Source of the DNA: Candidatus Dormiibacterota bacterium
GTDB lineage: Bacteria > Chloroflexota > Dormibacteria > Dormibacterales > Dormibacteraceae
Assembly (NCBI GenBank): GCA_003151665.1
Contig: PLYD01000209.1
Span: 1 to 13,903, forward strand
Direction: 5' to 3'
DNA: 13,903 bases
The position numbers were made by a program, and so were the translations under genes. Shown piece after piece: positions 13,530-13,903 of the stretch; position 1 is the stretch's first letter, and each line of letters starts with the position of its first letter. The notes under the pieces are model-generated. The model saw only the letters and a program-made list of their open reading frames with translations. It had not been told where the DNA came from and ran no database searches.

Positions 13530-13555
13530 GGTCCTCCACCTTGCGGTGGAGGACC
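13530..13555 (-). terminator. Perfect 11-bp hairpin with GCAA loop
   Basis: GGTCCTCCACC and GGTGGAGGACC form an uninterrupted 11-bp stem. Read on the minus strand the loop is GCAA, a GNRA tetraloop, and the stem is followed by TTATGTCTTT, a broken T-rich tract. Read on the plus strand no T-tract follows. It lies about 120 bp downstream of the stop of the partial minus-strand gene at the window edge and just upstream of the glycosyltransferase promoter, so it most likely ends the former transcript and insulates the operon. Confidence 0.65.
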
Positions 13556-13672
13556 CTCAGAAAGGAGGGAGGGCGATCGCAACCCGGTCGACTTATGTAC
13601 CGGTTAATCCAGAACTTAACAACCGCCGCATTGCAACTGACTTGCAGTCGGACGCTGCGACGTGTAAAAGCG

Positions 13673-13903
13673 CTAGCTCTCCACTGAACGGATCGCGAAG
13701 ACGCAGTCGAACGTGCCCGTCACGCACCCGCACTCGACCTCTTCCACGTACCAATCGTTGGCGAGGCCGGCCCACCGCAGGATCGTCTCGATGCTCGCGG
13801 TCCATACGACGCAGGACTTCACCGCCTTGATCCGACCCAGGGCGAACATGTTGGAGAAGTTCACGAGCCAGAACTGATGCGCATCAACCTGCAGCCACGC
13901 GTG
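13673..13903 (-). CDS. C-terminal end of an unidentified protein (possibly V4R-like), cut by window edge
   Basis: The minus-strand frame is open from base 13903 to the TAG at 13675-13673, giving the last 76 residues of a protein whose start is outside the window. A GTG at 13864 is in frame, but the residues before it (HAWLQVDAHQFWLV) look like continued protein, so it need not be the start. The end, WYVEEVECGCVTGTFDCVFAIRS, has a C-x-C-x6-C-x-F pattern that recalls the cysteine-containing C-terminus of V4R (4-vinyl reductase-like) small-molecule or metal-binding domains. That resemblance is weak and from memory. The 180 bp between this gene and the next holds the hairpin, an imperfect inverted repeat (GTTAA...TTAAC, 13603-13620) and nothing else I can support. 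Confidence 0.6.
   Translation of the reverse strand, partial: HAWLQVDAHQFWLVNFSNMFALGRIKAVKSCVVWTASIETILRWAGLANDWYVEEVECGCVTGTFDCVFAIRSVES

Noticed and set aside
13630..13665. tRNA-Cys-like GACTGCAAGTC on the minus strand
   Set aside because: It resembles an anticodon arm with GCA, but no acceptor stem, T arm (GGTTCGA) or matching ends can be folded around it. The tandem TTGCA motif explains the pattern.
1..13903. CRISPR array, insertion sequence, prophage or toxin-antitoxin module
   Set aside because: No regularly spaced repeats, transposase, integrase or terminal inverted repeats were seen. The XRE gene is paired with a membrane protein, not a recognisable toxin.

Overview
This is a high-GC bacterial chromosome segment with central-metabolism and accessory genes. 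No replication, transfer, phage, IS or CRISPR element is visible. Gene content (AcnA-type aconitase, PucR-family regulator, large glutamate synthase subunit, Gfo/Idh/MocA oxidoreductases) and the apparent lack of ribosome binding sites at first genes suggest a soil-type high-GC lineage such as Actinomycetota, Chloroflexota or Ca. Dormibacterota. That placement is an inference; the window has no rRNA or other phylogenetic marker.

Layout. Plus strand: the 3' three quarters of an aconitase gene (1-2040) is followed without a gap by a 70-aa protein with a strict five-residue periodicity (2040-2252). Next come a small XRE repressor (2324-2575) and a four-helix membrane protein (2572-3186) that overlap by 4 nt, with a near-palindromic operator candidate just before the repressor. 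The following ~400 bp holds a direct repeat, a hairpin and an apparently real 56-aa zinc-ribbon gene on the minus strand (3323-3493). A PucR-family regulator (3592-5310) precedes the glutamate synthase large subunit gene gltB (5398-9654). Minus strand, convergent with gltB: a tight three-gene operon reads leftward from 13490. It encodes a GT4 glycosyltransferase, a fusion of a ThuA domain with a Gfo/Idh/MocA dehydrogenase, and a second Gfo/Idh/MocA dehydrogenase. At the right edge, the 3' end of another minus-strand gene (13673-13903) is followed by a strong hairpin with a GCAA loop.

How the genes may work together. Aconitase supplies the 2-oxoglutarate branch of the TCA cycle, and glutamate synthase uses 2-oxoglutarate with glutamine. 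The PucR-type regulator upstream of gltB could respond to nitrogen state, but its target is not shown by the sequence. The minus-strand operon looks like carbohydrate modification or oxidation, by analogy with ThuA/ThuB, which are separate proteins in rhizobia and act on disaccharides.

The most unusual points are the ThuA-dehydrogenase fusion and its operon; a repeated promoter layout in which a TAnnnT box ends 6-7 nt before the start codon (leaderless mRNAs); a possible AUA start codon for the last operon gene; the pentad-repeat protein coupled to aconitase; and the zinc-ribbon microprotein. I do not see proof of a wholly new system.
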